Shown here: piece after piece, positions 36,450 to 44,447 of the stretch | Numbering within the stretch: the stretch's first letter is position 1 | Layout of the letters: every line of letters begins with the position of its first letter | Assembly (NCBI GenBank): GCA_030432235.1 | Contig: JAUIHT010000005.1 | Span: 1 to 64,000, forward strand | From: Verrucomicrobiia bacterium | Lineage (GTDB): Bacteria > Verrucomicrobiota > Verrucomicrobiia > Opitutales > Cerasicoccaceae | Length of the DNA stretch: 64,000 nucleotides | Reading direction: 5' to 3' | Translations under genes and position numbers: made by a program | Notes under the pieces: generated by a model | What the model saw: only the letters and a program-made list of their open reading frames with translations | Told to the model about the DNA's origin: nothing | Databases searched by the model: none

Positions 36450-38059
36450 AAGCTTTTTGCCGCCTGTTCAGCGTCCTCGACGAGTCGAACCGCACCAACG
36501 ACAAAATCGCGGCCATGCGGGACTATTTTGAAAGCACCCCGGCGGGGGCGGCATCGTGGGCCCTGTTTTTTCTCACCGGCAAGCGTCTGCCTGCACTGGT
36601 CAAGAGCAAGGCCCTGCGTGGTTGGGCGGCCCAGCTTTCCGGTTTGCCGGACTGGCTGGTGGACGAATCCTATGCGCAGGTGGGCGACCTGGCCGAGACC
36701 GTGGCGCTCATTCTGCCTGAGCCGGAGGACGCTCCCCTGGTCGCATTGCCCCTGGATGAGTTCATTCGAAACCATCTGCTGCCGTTGCGCGACTGGGATA
36801 CGCCGATGCAGTTCCCGTTTGTGCGGGAGGCCTGGGCAGGGCTCGATCAGCGCGGACGCTTCGTTTACAACAAGCTCATCACCGGTGCCTTTCGCGTGGG
36901 GGTAAGCCGACGGCTGGTCGTGCGCGCCCTGGCGGAGCTGGCCTCCGTGGAACCGGCTGTGATGGAGCATCGATTGATGGGCAACTGGCAGCCGTCCCCG
37001 GAGGCCTTTGCCCGGCTTTTATCCGAAGATGAAGGCGAAGCCAACCCCGCGCGGCCATACCCGTTTTATCTGGCTTCTCCGCTGGAGGGTGGGGCGGAGG
37101 CGCTTGGCGATATAGCCGATTGGCAAGCTGAGTGGAAGTGGGACGGCATACGCGCCCAGCTTATCCGGCGCTCCGGTCTGGTCATCCTTTGGTCGCGTGG
37201 CGAGGACATCGTCAGTGAACGTTTCCCGGAGATAACCCGGGAGGCTGCCCGGCTGCCGGAAGGCGCGGTGCTGGATGGCGAAATCCTCTGCTGGCGTGAT
37301 GATGCGCCGCTGCCTTTCAACGTCCTGCAGACCCGGATAGGGCGCAAAAAGCTTACGCCGAAGATACTCGAAGAGGCTCCGGCGGTGTTTCTCGCTTACG
37401 ACTGCCTGGAGGTAGAGGGACAGGATATCCGGGATTTGCCGCTCTCACGCCGCCGTGAGCTACTGGAGCTGCTCCTGCCGGAAGGTTACGCAGTCGATGC
37501 CGACCGTGCCATCCTGCTCGGTGAGCGGCTGCAAGCGGAAAGCTGGTCGGCGTTGGCCGAGCTGCGCGCACAGTCACGTTCGCGTGGCGTGGAAGGACTC
37601 ATGCTCAAGCGCCTCGCCTCGCCGTACCAGGCCGGGCGTGTCAAAGGAGATTGGTGGAAGTGGAAAATCGACCCTTTCTTCATCGACGCGGTCATGATTT
37701 ACGCCCAGGCAGGCCACGGTCGCCGCGCGGGGCTGCATACCGACTACACCTTTGCGGTCTGGGATGGAGAGGATTTGGTGCCCATTGCCAAGGCCTACAG
37801 TGGCCTGACCGACGAAGAAATCCGCCGTCTGGATAACTGGATCAAGCAACACACGCGCGAACGCCACGGTCCGGTGCGCATTGTCGAGCCGCAGCAGGTC
37901 TTCGAGCTCCATTTTGAAGGGCTGGCCAGAAGCACACGCCATCGTTCCGGTCTGGCCGTACGCTTTCCGCGCATCGCCCGTTGGCGCACGGACAAGCAGC
38001 CTCGTGAAGCCGACACCCTTGAAGGCGTTCAGGCGCTTTTAGAGCAGCCTCAACAATAA
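36446..38059 (+). CDS. ATP-dependent DNA ligase
   Basis: 537 residues. An N-terminal DNA-binding helical domain (about 1-200) precedes the adenylation domain with the active lysine in EWKWDGIRAQL, motif III LDGEILCW, motif IIIa VFLAYDCLE, motif IV GVEGLMLK and motif V WWKWK. The OB domain then ends with RHRSGLAVRFPRIARWR. It seals nicks using ATP, unlike the NAD-dependent LigA. With the preceding nuclease it forms the core of a repair operon that in other genomes also includes a Lhr-like helicase and a phosphoesterase; neither follows here. Confidence 0.95.
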   Translation: MKAFCRLFSVLDESNRTNDKIAAMRDYFESTPAGAASWALFFLTGKRLPALVKSKALRGWAAQLSGLPDWLVDESYAQVGDLAETVALILPEPEDAPLVALPLDEFIRNHLLPLRDWDTPMQFPFVREAWAGLDQRGRFVYNKLITGAFRVGVSRRLVVRALAELASVEPAVMEHRLMGNWQPSPEAFARLLSEDEGEANPARPYPFYLASPLEGGAEALGDIADWQAEWKWDGIRAQLIRRSGLVILWSRGEDIVSERFPEITREAARLPEGAVLDGEILCWRDDAPLPFNVLQTRIGRKKLTPKILEEAPAVFLAYDCLEVEGQDIRDLPLSRRRELLELLLPEGYAVDADRAILLGERLQAESWSALAELRAQSRSRGVEGLMLKRLASPYQAGRVKGDWWKWKIDPFFIDAVMIYAQAGHGRRAGLHTDYTFAVWDGEDLVPIAKAYSGLTDEEIRRLDNWIKQHTRERHGPVRIVEPQQVFELHFEGLARSTRHRSGLAVRFPRIARWRTDKQPREADTLEGVQALLEQPQQ

Positions 38060-38066
38060 CAACGTC

Positions 38067-38121
38067 TCAACTGCCGCCGACGGGGGCGTTCTCCTGGATC
38101 AGGGCGGTTTGCATCAGCCCG
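38067..38121. repeat. 55-bp direct repeat, left copy (displaced 3' end of the 39972-41432 gene)
   Basis: 54 of 55 bases match 39972-40026 in the same orientation. It reproduces the last 17 codons and stop of the gene at 39972-41432, starting exactly at the stop triplet. The copies bracket the AT-rich segment 38122-39971, as attachment-site repeats do. Confidence 0.9.
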
Positions 38122-39971
38122 CCATCTTGTTACTTACCAAATAGTCGCTTCAAGTTCTCCATCAGGCCACCATCGGCTTCCTTGATTGCGATATTTCTGC
38201 GGCCACGAGGATTGAAGTATGGCATTTGCTTTATACTTTTAAGGAACTCCGATTTGAGTCCGCCATCTATCAGATTGGGCCGGTTGGCGGTCAAATTGAA
38301 CCTTAAGGCGTCACCAAAGGCACGACCAAGGTGGAATCCCTGTACTTCTGGCGGGTAATTGAGCGTTTCCTCAATGATCGCCTCAAAAATCTCAGCGAAC
38401 TGACACATGAATGTACTGCTGAAGTCGTACATAGAAACACCTTCGAGCCCTATGTCCTTGAGATCCTCCATCAGCAAGGCCAGCACTACTTCTTTAGCCA
38501 TGGGGTCGTTACGACGGAACAAATCCGTACAGTACCAGACCAGATTGGGCATTAGGCTGATGGCCTCGGGCGTGTGACCGATTGAGATAGGAAGTAATGC
38601 CGAACTTTTTTTCCCGGAAATTGTTATGGGAATATCCAATCCGCAAAAATCATCTGAAAGGCGTACACCGGGAATGACACAGTTTTGATCAAAAACGATA
38701 TCCGCACCTTCATAATACATACCCAGAGAAAACCCGTAGAGGAATTTTTCCCGATCAGTCAGATTGCCTGAGTTGGCAACCCGTAGGATGTGCATGCCAA
38801 GACTTTTAAAGGACGGAGGTCGGCTGCTGATGGATGTGGTAGGCCGGATGGTGAACCATGCCGGCGACTGCGAGCCTGGAAGTGCAGCTACGGGTTTGTT
38901 CTCGATCTCAAGGTCGAAAGCCAATTCGAATTGTTTACCTCCATCTGTCACGAGAGACACGTGATTTCCCTTTAGTATTGGGGATGACAGGCAATAATAG
39001 GTAGCTTCTCCACCTTTGCCGCCGTACAAAAATTCCGGACCTTCGGTGACTGTGGGTGTCTCGACTGTGTTCTTTTCGCCATATAATTCTAGCTCTTCTT
39101 CGCTGTATGGAAATGCGAATGATGCGCACCAGAAAGAGAATCCATGAATACCGTACGCGTCGTCTTTGGCCAGAATTCTAAAGGTGTTATTGCCTTCTGT
39201 TACCGGTATACCGGTAAGCACATGGTCAAACGTCCCTTCAACAAGCGGTAGAAGCTGCTCAAGGTTATTCTTCGAGACTGGAACAACAGGAATGATCGCT
39301 GGAGGTTGACCGTCTTCAGCCCAAGAAAGGCTGATGTTCTCTAATGGATGTTGGCTTAGACTTGGTGAAGCAGATACAAGACTCCCTTTTAGCTCTATAT
39401 CACAAAGGTGCACATAGCTGTCCGCCGTTTTCCTTCTTACATTGGTGATGCCGAAAGACAGGATAGACAGTTCCGGACAGGGCAAGGAGCAGAAGACGGG
39501 TCCGGAGATGGGCGTGGTATTTCCATTATCAGTATATTCCAGAACTTGGATGACGGAGGGTGGCATATTTGGGGTAATTTCGCTTTTTTTCGTGTCAGGC
39601 GGTTGGCATTCTGCAATGACCGATAGGAGGAAGCAAAAAGAAATACTGCAGCCATGTCTTTGATAAAGAAAGACTCGTGCGGCAGCCATAGAACGAAAAA
39701 GCATGGTTACTGGAAAAGCTTACTAAATGTAAGTATTTATCCATGCTTTGGTCAACGCCACGTTGTTTCTCACAAGAAAAGCAGCTACACTTTAGAACAC
39801 GATAAGTGCCAGCAAAGTATTAGACCTGCGTTCAAACTCGGGCTTCAGACAGAACGAGTGTCAAAGAGGCATGCCAAATATCGAAATACGTTTAGTGCAC
39901 AATGTAACTGCATTTTCATCCAGATTCCGCACTATCTTACCCAATACCCTCCTTGCGCCAGTCCTACGGAA
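38122..39971. mobile_element. Putative inserted segment of about 1.85 kb with one large gene
   Basis: The segment is AT-richer than both flanks, is bounded by 55-bp direct repeats, and carries a single 524-residue gene plus 267 bases of non-coding sequence. The structure looks like integration at the 3' end of a gene with regeneration of that end. No integrase or transposase is inside. The mechanism is inferred; an old tandem duplication followed by replacement is an alternative. Confidence 0.5.
38130..39704 (-). CDS. Large hypothetical protein in the inserted segment
   Basis: 524 residues that I do not recognise. A hydrophobic N-terminal stretch (ISFCFLLSVIA followed by a Cys) suggests export, possibly a lipoprotein, though the lipobox is poor. 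The body alternates beta-rich parts (ITNVRRKTADSYVHLCDIEL, LDIPITISGKKSSALLPISIG) with a helical C-terminal third (FAEIFEAIIEETLNYPPEVQ, AFGDALRFNLTANRP). The composition, with more Ser, Asn and Ile, and the base usage differ from flanking genes, consistent with transfer. It has no obvious toxin, nuclease or transporter motif. Confidence 0.65.
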   Translation of the reverse strand: MLFRSMAAARVFLYQRHGCSISFCFLLSVIAECQPPDTKKSEITPNMPPSVIQVLEYTDNGNTTPISGPVFCSLPCPELSILSFGITNVRRKTADSYVHLCDIELKGSLVSASPSLSQHPLENISLSWAEDGQPPAIIPVVPVSKNNLEQLLPLVEGTFDHVLTGIPVTEGNNTFRILAKDDAYGIHGFSFWCASFAFPYSEEELELYGEKNTVETPTVTEGPEFLYGGKGGEATYYCLSSPILKGNHVSLVTDGGKQFELAFDLEIENKPVAALPGSQSPAWFTIRPTTSISSRPPSFKSLGMHILRVANSGNLTDREKFLYGFSLGMYYEGADIVFDQNCVIPGVRLSDDFCGLDIPITISGKKSSALLPISIGHTPEAISLMPNLVWYCTDLFRRNDPMAKEVVLALLMEDLKDIGLEGVSMYDFSSTFMCQFAEIFEAIIEETLNYPPEVQGFHLGRAFGDALRFNLTANRPNLIDGGLKSEFLKSIKQMPYFNPRGRRNIAIKEADGGLMENLKRLFGK

Positions 39972-40026
39972 TCAACTGCCGCCGACGGGGGCGTTTTCCT
40001 GGATCAGGGCGGTTTGCATCAGCCCG
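39972..40026. repeat. 55-bp direct repeat, right copy (3' end of the host gene)
   Basis: This is the functional copy containing the stop codon of the 39972-41432 gene; it pairs with 38067-38121 with one mismatch. Confidence 0.9.
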
Positions 40027-41432
40027 ACAGGCACACTCGAGGGCTGTGAGCTGATTAAGCTGACCGCCTGGATGTCGTAGGCGCTGCGACCCTGCCCGGC
40101 ACTGCCCAGCGGCGTCACCTTCCACAGGGCATTGGTGTGGCCCGTGGTGCTGTCCGGCTCGACATCGCCCTGGCCGAGAGCCAGCACGAGGAAGTCGTCG
40201 TCGGAGACGTTCAGGTTCTGACTGAGCAGAATGACCTTGGAAATCATCGAGGCCGCGCGGCTGTTGAAACCCTTGGCATCACCGACGTATTCGAAGGTGA
40301 AAACATAGGGTGTGCCGCTGGCGGAAACGCGTGCGAGGAAGTTATTGTTATCCTTGAGTTGCACAGCCAAACGCTTGGTTATCGAGGCGGGCGACACGGG
40401 CTGCTCGGCGACGCTCTCGGGCGCGGTGCTTTCGACTGGTGCTTCCTCTTTCACGGGGGCAGGAGCGGGTGTTTCACCTTCTGCCACCTCTGTGGGATGA
40501 GTGGTGTCCTTACTGGCAGGGGCGGCCTTGTTTTGAGCGGTTTCAGCCGGTTCGGCCTTGGGTACCATGGTGCGGACGGAGTCGTCCACGACCAGGGAGA
40601 TCAGCTCCGAAGCCACGACTATGTCGGATTTCAAATCGATGCCGCGGAGGGACAGCAACGCGCTTTCCATGCGAGAGTCGTAGACGATTTCGGCCAGGAC
40701 GAGAACGCTCTTGAAGTTGCGCAGGATGGGCTCCCGGTCAGGGAAGTCGATGTAGCTATGGCCTCCTTCCTGGACGAGTTTGAATTGAATCGCCTCGTCG
40801 TTGACGAAAGTGAAGCGATTGCCGTCCAGGCGGGCGATGATGCCCCGCAGCTCCTTGGTCAGGAGCGGATCGCTGAGGTAAATTGGATTCTTATCGGCCG
40901 TGTCGATAACGTAGGCCTGGTCCAGGTAAATTCGCGAGTAGCCCTGATTCCAAAGTTGGAAGAGCAGCTTCTCGGTGGTGGGCATCAAGCCGTCATCAAG
41001 AGTCGTGGCCGAGTACTCCATGGGGATGGTGACCGGCTCGTGCTTGACCACTTTGGTGCCCGCTTTTTCCTCTGCCGCCTTGGCACGGAGGCCATCGAGG
41101 ACCTTGTTGGCCTGTGCTATAGTGGCTTCCCCCAAGGCAACCTGCTCAGCGCCCGCTTTTTTGTCCTGAGCCACCTGCTCACTGCTACTGAGCATGGAGG
41201 GCGGGCGATTCATCAGCCGGGTGCCGGTTTCCACCTGCGACTGCCCAGCCTTCAGCTGTTCCTGCGCGCGTTCCCATTCCAGCGTCTCGGCAGTGCTCAG
41301 ATATCTTAACACCTGGCGATCACTGAGCGCAGGAAGCTCACTTTCCGCGGCCTTGCTGGGGGCTCCCTCCGCTGGCAGAAGAAAGATACAGACTAATAAT
41401 ACGATGATGGGGCACTTCGTGAAATAACGCAT
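39972..41432 (-). CDS. Secreted hypothetical protein with coiled-coil and Pro/Glu linker
   Basis: 486 residues. A signal peptide (CPIIVLLVCIFLLPAEG) is followed by a helical, Gln/Ala-rich segment (LEWERAQEQLKAGQSQVE and neighbours), a mixed domain with WNQGYSRIYLDQAYVID, a disordered linker rich in Pro, Glu and Ala (about 295-350), and a C-terminal domain (YVFTFEYVGDAKGF, ISKVILLSQNLNVSDDDFLVL). I recognise no family. Its last 17 codons are duplicated at 38067-38121, marking it as the probable insertion target. Confidence 0.75.
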   Translation of the reverse strand: MRYFTKCPIIVLLVCIFLLPAEGAPSKAAESELPALSDRQVLRYLSTAETLEWERAQEQLKAGQSQVETGTRLMNRPPSMLSSSEQVAQDKKAGAEQVALGEATIAQANKVLDGLRAKAAEEKAGTKVVKHEPVTIPMEYSATTLDDGLMPTTEKLLFQLWNQGYSRIYLDQAYVIDTADKNPIYLSDPLLTKELRGIIARLDGNRFTFVNDEAIQFKLVQEGGHSYIDFPDREPILRNFKSVLVLAEIVYDSRMESALLSLRGIDLKSDIVVASELISLVVDDSVRTMVPKAEPAETAQNKAAPASKDTTHPTEVAEGETPAPAPVKEEAPVESTAPESVAEQPVSPASITKRLAVQLKDNNNFLARVSASGTPYVFTFEYVGDAKGFNSRAASMISKVILLSQNLNVSDDDFLVLALGQGDVEPDSTTGHTNALWKVTPLGSAGQGRSAYDIQAVSLISSQPSSVPVGLMQTALIQENAPVGGS

Positions 41433-41575
41433 GTGTATTCAAAAAACGTTAATCCGATAAAGACCGGCAAGCCAAGTCTTTTGCGTTAGGCAATTTACTC
41501 TACCTTGTATATCACTTTACCTGTGATTTTGAGAGCTGATTGACAAATCTATTCTTCGTCGATTCAATCGTGTCA

Positions 41576-42142
41576 ATGTTTGAAGACACCGTTTACCTGA
41601 ATCGCGACTGTCCTGCAACCCTGATTCCTGCCGGCTATGAGGCCACTCTGGAAAAGGGATGCCCTGTGGTTATCAACCAGGCGCTGGGCAGCTCAGTTAC
41701 CGTAACGACCCCCACGGGGATGTTTCGCATCGCCCGGGAGCATTTTGACGCCCTCGGCGAGCAGATTCAGGCCGCTTTGGAGGAAAAACTGGCTGGCCAG
41801 GCCAACGACGACACCATCCTGCAGCAGCCATTCAGCGAGGATCAGGTCTGGCATGTGTTGCGCTCGTGTTTTGACCCCGAAATCCCGCTCAACATCGTCG
41901 ATTTGGGCCTGATTTACGACCTGGCCTCCACCAAGGCCGATTCCGGCAAGTACCAGGTAGACGTCAAGATGACCCTCACGGCGCAGGGATGCGGTATGGG
42001 GCCGACCATTGCCGCCGACGCCAAGGACAAGATCGAGACCCTGCCGGAGGTGGAGTTCGCCAACGTGCAAATCGTCTGGGACCCTGTCTGGAACCCCCAG
42101 ATGATCTCCGAAGAGGGCAAAAAAACGCTGGGGCTGGTCTAG
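41576..42142 (+). CDS. sufT: Iron-sulfur assembly protein SufT (MIP18/DUF59 family)
   Basis: 188 residues from the ATG at 41576. An N-terminal all-beta part (TLIPAGYEATLEKGCPVVIN) typical of SufT precedes the MIP18 domain with VLRSCFDPEIPLNIVDLGLIYDL and LTAQGCGMGPTIAADAK; the Cys and DPE are conserved. It helps mature Fe-S proteins. The rest of the suf operon is elsewhere. It converges on the CAAX protease gene with a 4-base overlap. Confidence 0.92.
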   Translation: MFEDTVYLNRDCPATLIPAGYEATLEKGCPVVINQALGSSVTVTTPTGMFRIAREHFDALGEQIQAALEEKLAGQANDDTILQQPFSEDQVWHVLRSCFDPEIPLNIVDLGLIYDLASTKADSGKYQVDVKMTLTAQGCGMGPTIAADAKDKIETLPEVEFANVQIVWDPVWNPQMISEEGKKTLGLV

Positions 42143-43164
42143 GCTCGTTTCCGAATAGCCAGAAAGATCACCAGCACGGTCAAAATCGCCAACGGCACCA
42201 TGCCGTCTACGATGCCGGCGCCGCCCCAGATTTCGCGGGCCTGGCTGCCGCCGTGGATTTGGAAATTCTTGCTATAAGCCAGCATTATAAAAACCGCGCC
42301 GGCGTGTAGACCCGCCGGGCTCATCAGCGAGCGGCTGCGGACGAACACGAGGCAGAGTAGGTTGCCAAACATGAAGAGGTTCAGGAAGGGCAGCCACTGG
42401 AAGCTTTTGAAGATGCCGAAAAGCGTCCAGAAGGCCATGCTCCAGCCCGCCTGCATATCCGCGGCAGTATTGGCATCGGCGAAAAGTGCGTCGGGGTGCT
42501 TGAAGTGTGCATAGGCGAAGAAGGCACTCGTCAGTACGATGGCCAGCACTGGTCGCGTGACGCTATAAAAGCAACGAAATATCACACCACGGAATAGCGT
42601 CTCTTCCAGGAAGCTGACCGCCACGCCACCCGCCAGTGCCCCCAGAAGAGCCCCGATGACCGAACCGGCGCTCAGTTCGGGTTTCAGGTTCGTCGGTGAG
42701 AAGCAGAGCTGCCCGATTACGATGATGCCGGCCAGCACGGCCCCGAAAGCGAAGTTGCGTCCAAACGTGGCCCAGTCCCTCTTTGCACAACCCAGGCCGA
42801 TCCGATGGAACCCCGCTACGATGGCGACAAGTGCAGCCTTTAGTTTACCTGCCGAAGGGATAAGGCGCCGGGCTTTGCTGTAGGGCAAAAAGCCACAGAC
42901 GGCGAAAAAGACCGGCAGGCAGAGCAGGGCAAAGAGTTCCCGTGCCCGATCAAAAAATTGCTCGAAGTCCTTTTCCTGTAAGTAGGTGGTGAATCCATTC
43001 GGCGATGCCTCGTGCCAGCCCTGCTGAGCCAGGAAAAGTGCCGGTCCGACGATGGCCCCGAAGATAATCGCTCCCACGTAAAAAACCGCCAGCCAGCTCA
43101 CGCCGCGCCAGGAGTATTGGTCCGGGCGCAGACCGAACAGCAGGAATGTGCGTTCACGCCGCAT
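42139..43164 (-). CDS. CPBP family intramembrane metalloprotease
   Basis: 341 residues with about eight hydrophobic helices. The Abi/CAAX-protease motifs are SFLEETLFRGVIFR (EExxxR), FFAYAHFKHPD (FxxxH) and a last helix containing GLHAGAVFI. Such proteases cleave prenylated or other substrates in the membrane; bacterial roles vary from signalling to bacteriocin immunity. It is the last of three coupled genes, its ATG overlapping the preceding stop. Confidence 0.9.
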   Translation of the reverse strand: MRRERTFLLFGLRPDQYSWRGVSWLAVFYVGAIIFGAIVGPALFLAQQGWHEASPNGFTTYLQEKDFEQFFDRARELFALLCLPVFFAVCGFLPYSKARRLIPSAGKLKAALVAIVAGFHRIGLGCAKRDWATFGRNFAFGAVLAGIIVIGQLCFSPTNLKPELSAGSVIGALLGALAGGVAVSFLEETLFRGVIFRCFYSVTRPVLAIVLTSAFFAYAHFKHPDALFADANTAADMQAGWSMAFWTLFGIFKSFQWLPFLNLFMFGNLLCLVFVRSRSLMSPAGLHAGAVFIMLAYSKNFQIHGGSQAREIWGGAGIVDGMVPLAILTVLVIFLAIRKRA

Positions 43165-43538
43165 TATGAAAAGTAATAGTTATAAATGTAATCCGTAAAG
43201 AGGAAGTAACTGATAGTCAGCAATATATAGCCTGCGATAAGGCCAACGAACATCGCAATACCTTTCCATTTTCTACTTTCGTAGAGGTAGGAGGGAAAAC
43301 TGATCCAAAAAAACACAAAAGTCTGATCCTCGGGGAAATATACGTTCTGTTTGACGGCATCACGGGATACCCAACAGGCAGCCGCATAATATAAACAGAT
43401 GGTATAGGCAAAATAGGTTGGGGCGATGTTAGATTGCGTATGTACGATAAGAGTGATGTCGGCTAAAAGGGAAACGGGTAGTAGCAGGATTACCCATGAT
43501 AAAGGGTTCAATATTACCTCCTGGATTTTGCTGCTCAT
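43164..43538 (-). CDS. Small membrane protein, middle gene of a coupled operon
   Basis: 124 residues, start ATG at 43538 inside the end of the methyltransferase gene (ATGA overlap). Hydrophobic segments lie around WVILLLPVSLLADITLIV, TYFAYTICLYYAAACW, FVFFWISFPSYLY and MFVGLIAGYILLTISYFLF. It is AT-richer than both operon neighbours. No family is recognised. Confidence 0.7.
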   Translation of the reverse strand: MSSKIQEVILNPLSWVILLLPVSLLADITLIVHTQSNIAPTYFAYTICLYYAAACWVSRDAVKQNVYFPEDQTFVFFWISFPSYLYESRKWKGIAMFVGLIAGYILLTISYFLFTDYIYNYYFS

Positions 43539-44353
43539 TGTTTCCTTAGCACAATCCAGAGGTTGTCGCTGGTGGGCAGGCGGTCCTGAAAGCGGAAGCG
43601 GGCCACGTCGTAGCCGCATTGTTTGGACAGGCGCGTGACTGACTCGGGCGTGAAGTAGTTGACGTGGTCGGGGAAACGAAAGCCGCACCATTCAGCGCCA
43701 CGCACCTGGCGGTTCAGGCTGCCGTAGTTCGGCACCTTGACGATGACGCAGCCACCGGGCTTGAGTATCCGGTGGAGCGCTTGCAGGAGCTTATCCGGTT
43801 GGGATTCGTGTTCGAGGAAGGCGCTCATGAGGACGCCGTCGAAGGAGTTTTCCTCAAACATCCCCGCGCCGTCCAGTGCGCTGGCCTGCACGACATGCCC
43901 ACCGCGCTTTTGAGCGCGTTCGTTGGCTTCCGCCGCCAGGGCTTTGGAAATCTCGATGCCGTGCGGGATGTGGTCACTCCCCGGCAGACGATCCAGTGTG
44001 CCTCCGCCGCCACAACCGATGTCCAGCACCTTGCCACCGGGGATGTGGACCTTGACCAGATCCATGAGCTTGTCGCGCTTGAGCACTTTTTGGCGGAAGC
44101 GTTTCCAGGCCGTACTGATGGCTTTGGCCGCCGGGCGCTTCTCCTTGCGGCGTTCTTCTTCCTTGGCGGAGGTCTTTTCCCAGGCGAAATCCTCCTCCAG
44201 CGCCTCGTAGGCGGGCGGGTTTTCCAGATAGACGAAACCGCAGCCGGCGCATTGCTTCAACACCCAAGGCGCCTGCGAGTAGGGCAGGGGTGACTCGGCG
44301 GCGTTGTCCCGGCCGCAAACCGCACACATGCGATGACTGTCTGGTGAACTCAT
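43535..44353 (-). CDS. Class I SAM-dependent methyltransferase with N-terminal zinc ribbon-like Cys
   Basis: 272 residues. CAVCGRDN and QCAGCGFVYLE form a ribbon at the N-terminus. The Rossmann SAM motif is GGKVLDIGCGGGGTLDRL; later LMSAFLEHESQPDKLLQAL and LKPGGCVIVKVPN are typical of the UbiE/sugar-lipid-type Methyltransf_11/23 group with this ribbon. The context of membrane proteins and the LPS-type gene upstream hints at envelope glycan or lipid modification. Confidence 0.88.
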   Translation of the reverse strand: MSSPDSHRMCAVCGRDNAAESPLPYSQAPWVLKQCAGCGFVYLENPPAYEALEEDFAWEKTSAKEEERRKEKRPAAKAISTAWKRFRQKVLKRDKLMDLVKVHIPGGKVLDIGCGGGGTLDRLPGSDHIPHGIEISKALAAEANERAQKRGGHVVQASALDGAGMFEENSFDGVLMSAFLEHESQPDKLLQALHRILKPGGCVIVKVPNYGSLNRQVRGAEWCGFRFPDHVNYFTPESVTRLSKQCGYDVARFRFQDRLPTSDNLWIVLRKQ

Positions 44354-44365
44354 TATTATTGGTTG

Positions 44366-44447
44366 GCCGCCGATTTACGCAGATGAAACGCAGATTTTGA
44401 AGTTTTCCTTTTAGAATAATCTGCGGAAATCGGCGTTAATCTGCGGC
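44366..44447. repeat. Palindromic intergenic repeat, GCAGAT family (copy 2)
   Basis: GCCGCCGATTTACGCAGAT on the left mirrors ATCTGCGGAAATCGGCG and ATCTGCGGC on the right. It is related to 13651-13724. Its right arm supplies the last codons and stop of the acyltransferase/GT9 gene ending at 44436. Confidence 0.8.
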
